Program-made: the position numbers and the translations under genes
Notes under the pieces: generated by a model
Seen by the model: only the letters and a program-made list of their open reading frames with translations
The model's database searches: none
Told to the model about the DNA's origin: nothing
Assembly (NCBI GenBank): GCA_009801015.1
Contig: VHZZ01005482.1
Coordinates: forward strand, 18,556-39,914
Source: Silene noctiflora
Taxonomy: Eukaryota > Streptophyta > Magnoliopsida > Caryophyllales > Caryophyllaceae
Direction: 5' to 3'
DNA: 21,359 nucleotides
In this document: piece after piece, positions 19,853 to 21,359 of the stretch
Layout of the letters: the number at the start of each line of letters is the position of its first letter
How positions within the stretch are numbered: the first letter of the stretch is position 1

Positions 19853-20208
19853 AATTCTCATTTGTGACGGAAGGTATTCGTCACTTTGAGAAGACGGGTG
19901 CCAAATTGTGAGACAAAAGACCCATGAGAGGAGAGAGGAAAGCAAGTGGAGGGGTGCCCCCACCTTTTGTTTTATTCGTTTTGTGAGTGGCATTACCCGT
20001 CACAAATACTGACCCGTCACAAGGGAGACGCTTTGATTCGTTATAGGCTTGTGACGGGTTAAGTATCACTCATTTGAATAGATAAGATAAAAACAAGAGT
20101 GTCTAGCAAATGATAAATAACTTGTCTTTATCTACCCAAGTGGGTATTATTTGACCCGTCACAGACTTATAAGCTTGTGACGGATATCGTCCGTTACAAA
20201 TGAGAATT
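19853..20208. mobile_element. Inverted-repeat element with clustered GTGACGG/CCGTCAC motifs
   Basis: About 356 bp. The left end is AATTCTCATTTGTGACGGA; the right end reverse complemented is AATTCTCATTTGTAACGGA. The arms continue to match for about 32 bases, through TCGTCAC/CCGTCAC. Further copies of ACCCGTCACAA and TTGTGACGGGT occur inside, in both orientations. No coding capacity. An 18-bp near-repeat (19809-19826 and 20207-20223) flanks a slightly larger interval. Superfamily not assigned. Confidence 0.75.
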
Positions 20209-20792
20209 TGTGTTGGAACAACACTCTTCATAAATGTGATTCAATTTCTATGATAGAGGATAAGATCATGCATATAATTTTCATTTTCTTGTATTAGAAG
20301 CGGTAATCGAGTTAATCAGGTTGGGTTAGGTTGGGTTGGATTGGATGAGTCAAGTTGGATAAGGGCATTGCGGATTTAGGTTATACGGAGTTAATATACC
20401 TTTTTGGGTTGAGTCAGGTCATTTCGGATCAGTAGTCTAGTCCAATTTTGGTAAATATCAGGTCTAATTATTTTATTGTGTTATATCAATTTTCTACAAA
20501 TCTAGTACTCCCTTCGTCCACTCGTCCTCTGTTTATTAAAAGAATAGGTAAAACAAGAAATTTTTCAGCTCAAATCACTCTAATCTACAAACTGGACCCC
20601 CAACATGTTTGGCTAATGTCAAATATTCGGCCTAACACTATAAATAATTAAATTTGGGCCAAATCAAACACGCCTAAACACATTTCTCAAACATATAATC
20701 GACTACCTTTGTCCATTATAAACCCTACTCTCCCCACCTTATATAAAAAAACCAAATATCAAACACATGCCTTATTCTCCACCGCCTCACAC
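20209..20792. other. Repeat-rich intergenic DNA left of the LTR
   Basis: A GGTTGGGTTGGATTGG-type degenerate tract occupies 20307-20430. A Stowaway-like end, CTCCCTTCGTCC after TA, begins at 20508, but its partner end was not found. No gene seen. Confidence 0.5.
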
Positions 20793-21359
20793 TGTAATAC
20801 CTTGAATTTTAGTCTTCGGATACTCTATCGAGTATAGGGTACTCTATCAAGTAAGTTATGATCAGAGTCTGGAAGAGTTCTGTTTGTTAGTTACTCAACC
20901 GAGTTGGGTCAACTCAATCAAGTAGGCGTTACTCGATCGAGTACCGATGCATGCCTTTTATATGCTTTTATTCCATGTTTTGGCACGCACTTTCATGCAT
21001 ATTTGAGTAGCGTAAGCTACTATTTTCCTCCGTTTTAGCTACTTTGGGCTTTGTTATGTTTTATGCAGATTATAAACCCGAGTATGTGCAAACAAGCCAA
21101 ATATCGTCCTTGAGTCGCGCTACGGACACTAGTGGAGTCGAGTTTGGAAACCACCGTGTCGAGATGAGTGAAAGCAAGAAAGATTCGCTGCTGAAGTCTT
21201 TCTGGTCGATCGACAGACAGCTATGGTCGATCGACCAGTGTGCTGTTGTAACCTGTTTTGTCCAATCGACCGAAATAAGTGGTCGATCGACCAATTCCTT
21301 TTTGTCGAATAACTTTTTAGTCGATCGACCGAAATAAGTGGTCGATCGACTGGATCCAG
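20793..21359 (+). mobile_element. LTR of a retrotransposon, probably Ty3/gypsy, cut by the window edge
   Basis: It starts TGTAATACC, beginning with the TG expected of LTRs and resembling LTR starts of plant Ty3/gypsy families. The first part has ACTCGATCGAGT (20931-20942) and diverged relatives; a TTTATATG TATA-like site lies near 20957; the last part has several GGTCGATCGACC palindromes. No 3' end, primer-binding site or coding region falls in the window, so 5' or 3' LTR, orientation and solo status are open. Confidence 0.6.
21204..21350. repeat. Cluster of GGTCGATCGACC palindromes
   Basis: Full or nearly full copies lie at 21204-21214, 21224-21237, 21281-21292, 21320-21331 and 21340-21350. 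Two are embedded in a 59-base-period direct repeat sharing ATCGACCGAAATAAGTGG. Each palindrome can form a perfect short stem. Confidence 0.8.

Noticed and set aside
21044..21337. Open frames on both strands over the right edge
   Set aside because: They lie in the LTR and its palindromic repeats, and the translations show no retroelement domain.

Overview
The window is plant nuclear DNA: AT-rich, with long noncoding stretches, a ten-exon gene with GT-AG introns, an oleosin and a plant-type CC-NB-LRR gene. Several Stowaway-like elements (TA target site, CTCCCTCCGTCC-type ends) and an LTR that begins TGTAATACC and carries ACTCGATCGAGT and GGTCGATCGACC palindromes suggest a dicot, probably Caryophyllales. 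The species cannot be fixed from sequence alone. Six ambiguous bases at 6253-6416 point to a draft assembly.

All three supported genes are on the minus strand. (1) 1717-5187 is an intact, intronless CC-NB-ARC-LRR immune receptor of the RGA type, 1156 aa. About 1.4 kb upstream of its start lie two more copies of a short block that also occurs in its own 3' flank, so this looks like a remnant of a once larger NLR cluster. (2) 10191-10745 is an intact 184-aa seed oleosin. Its proximal promoter is textbook: TATA box, two identical ACACGTGCC ABRE/G-boxes, and two RY elements. (3) 12147-19042 is a DUF676/ROG1-like serine esterase. I assembled it by hand from ten exons; all nine junctions keep frame and give a 350-aa protein with the oxyanion HG, an AHSVG nucleophile elbow and the ATPHLGS and DHIVGWR blocks.

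The rest is mobile-element sediment. 1-1716 holds a hAT-like end, a short inverted-repeat element and the NLR 3' flank. 5200-10190 holds NLR-flank relics, a 36-bp tandem repeat, two Stowaway-like MITEs, TTTCGGGT-rich degenerate repeats and a palindrome-plus-hairpin at 9066-9104. The esterase introns carry a 445-bp Mutator-like foldback element with a near-perfect 9-bp target duplication, a second large inverted-repeat element rich in purine and pyrimidine tracts, and a small TA-flanked MITE. Upstream of the esterase are three imperfect leader repeats, then a 356-bp element with clustered GTGACGG/CCGTCAC motifs. At the right edge an LTR starts at 20793 and runs out of the window.

The genes do not form a pathway: immune sensing, seed oil storage and a lipase-like hydrolase. 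The oleosin-esterase adjacency is probably coincidental. No tRNA, rRNA or CRISPR was seen. The best leads are the NLR-cluster footprints, a possible intron-9-retention isoform of the esterase with a hydrophobic tail, and the foldback element inside its largest intron.
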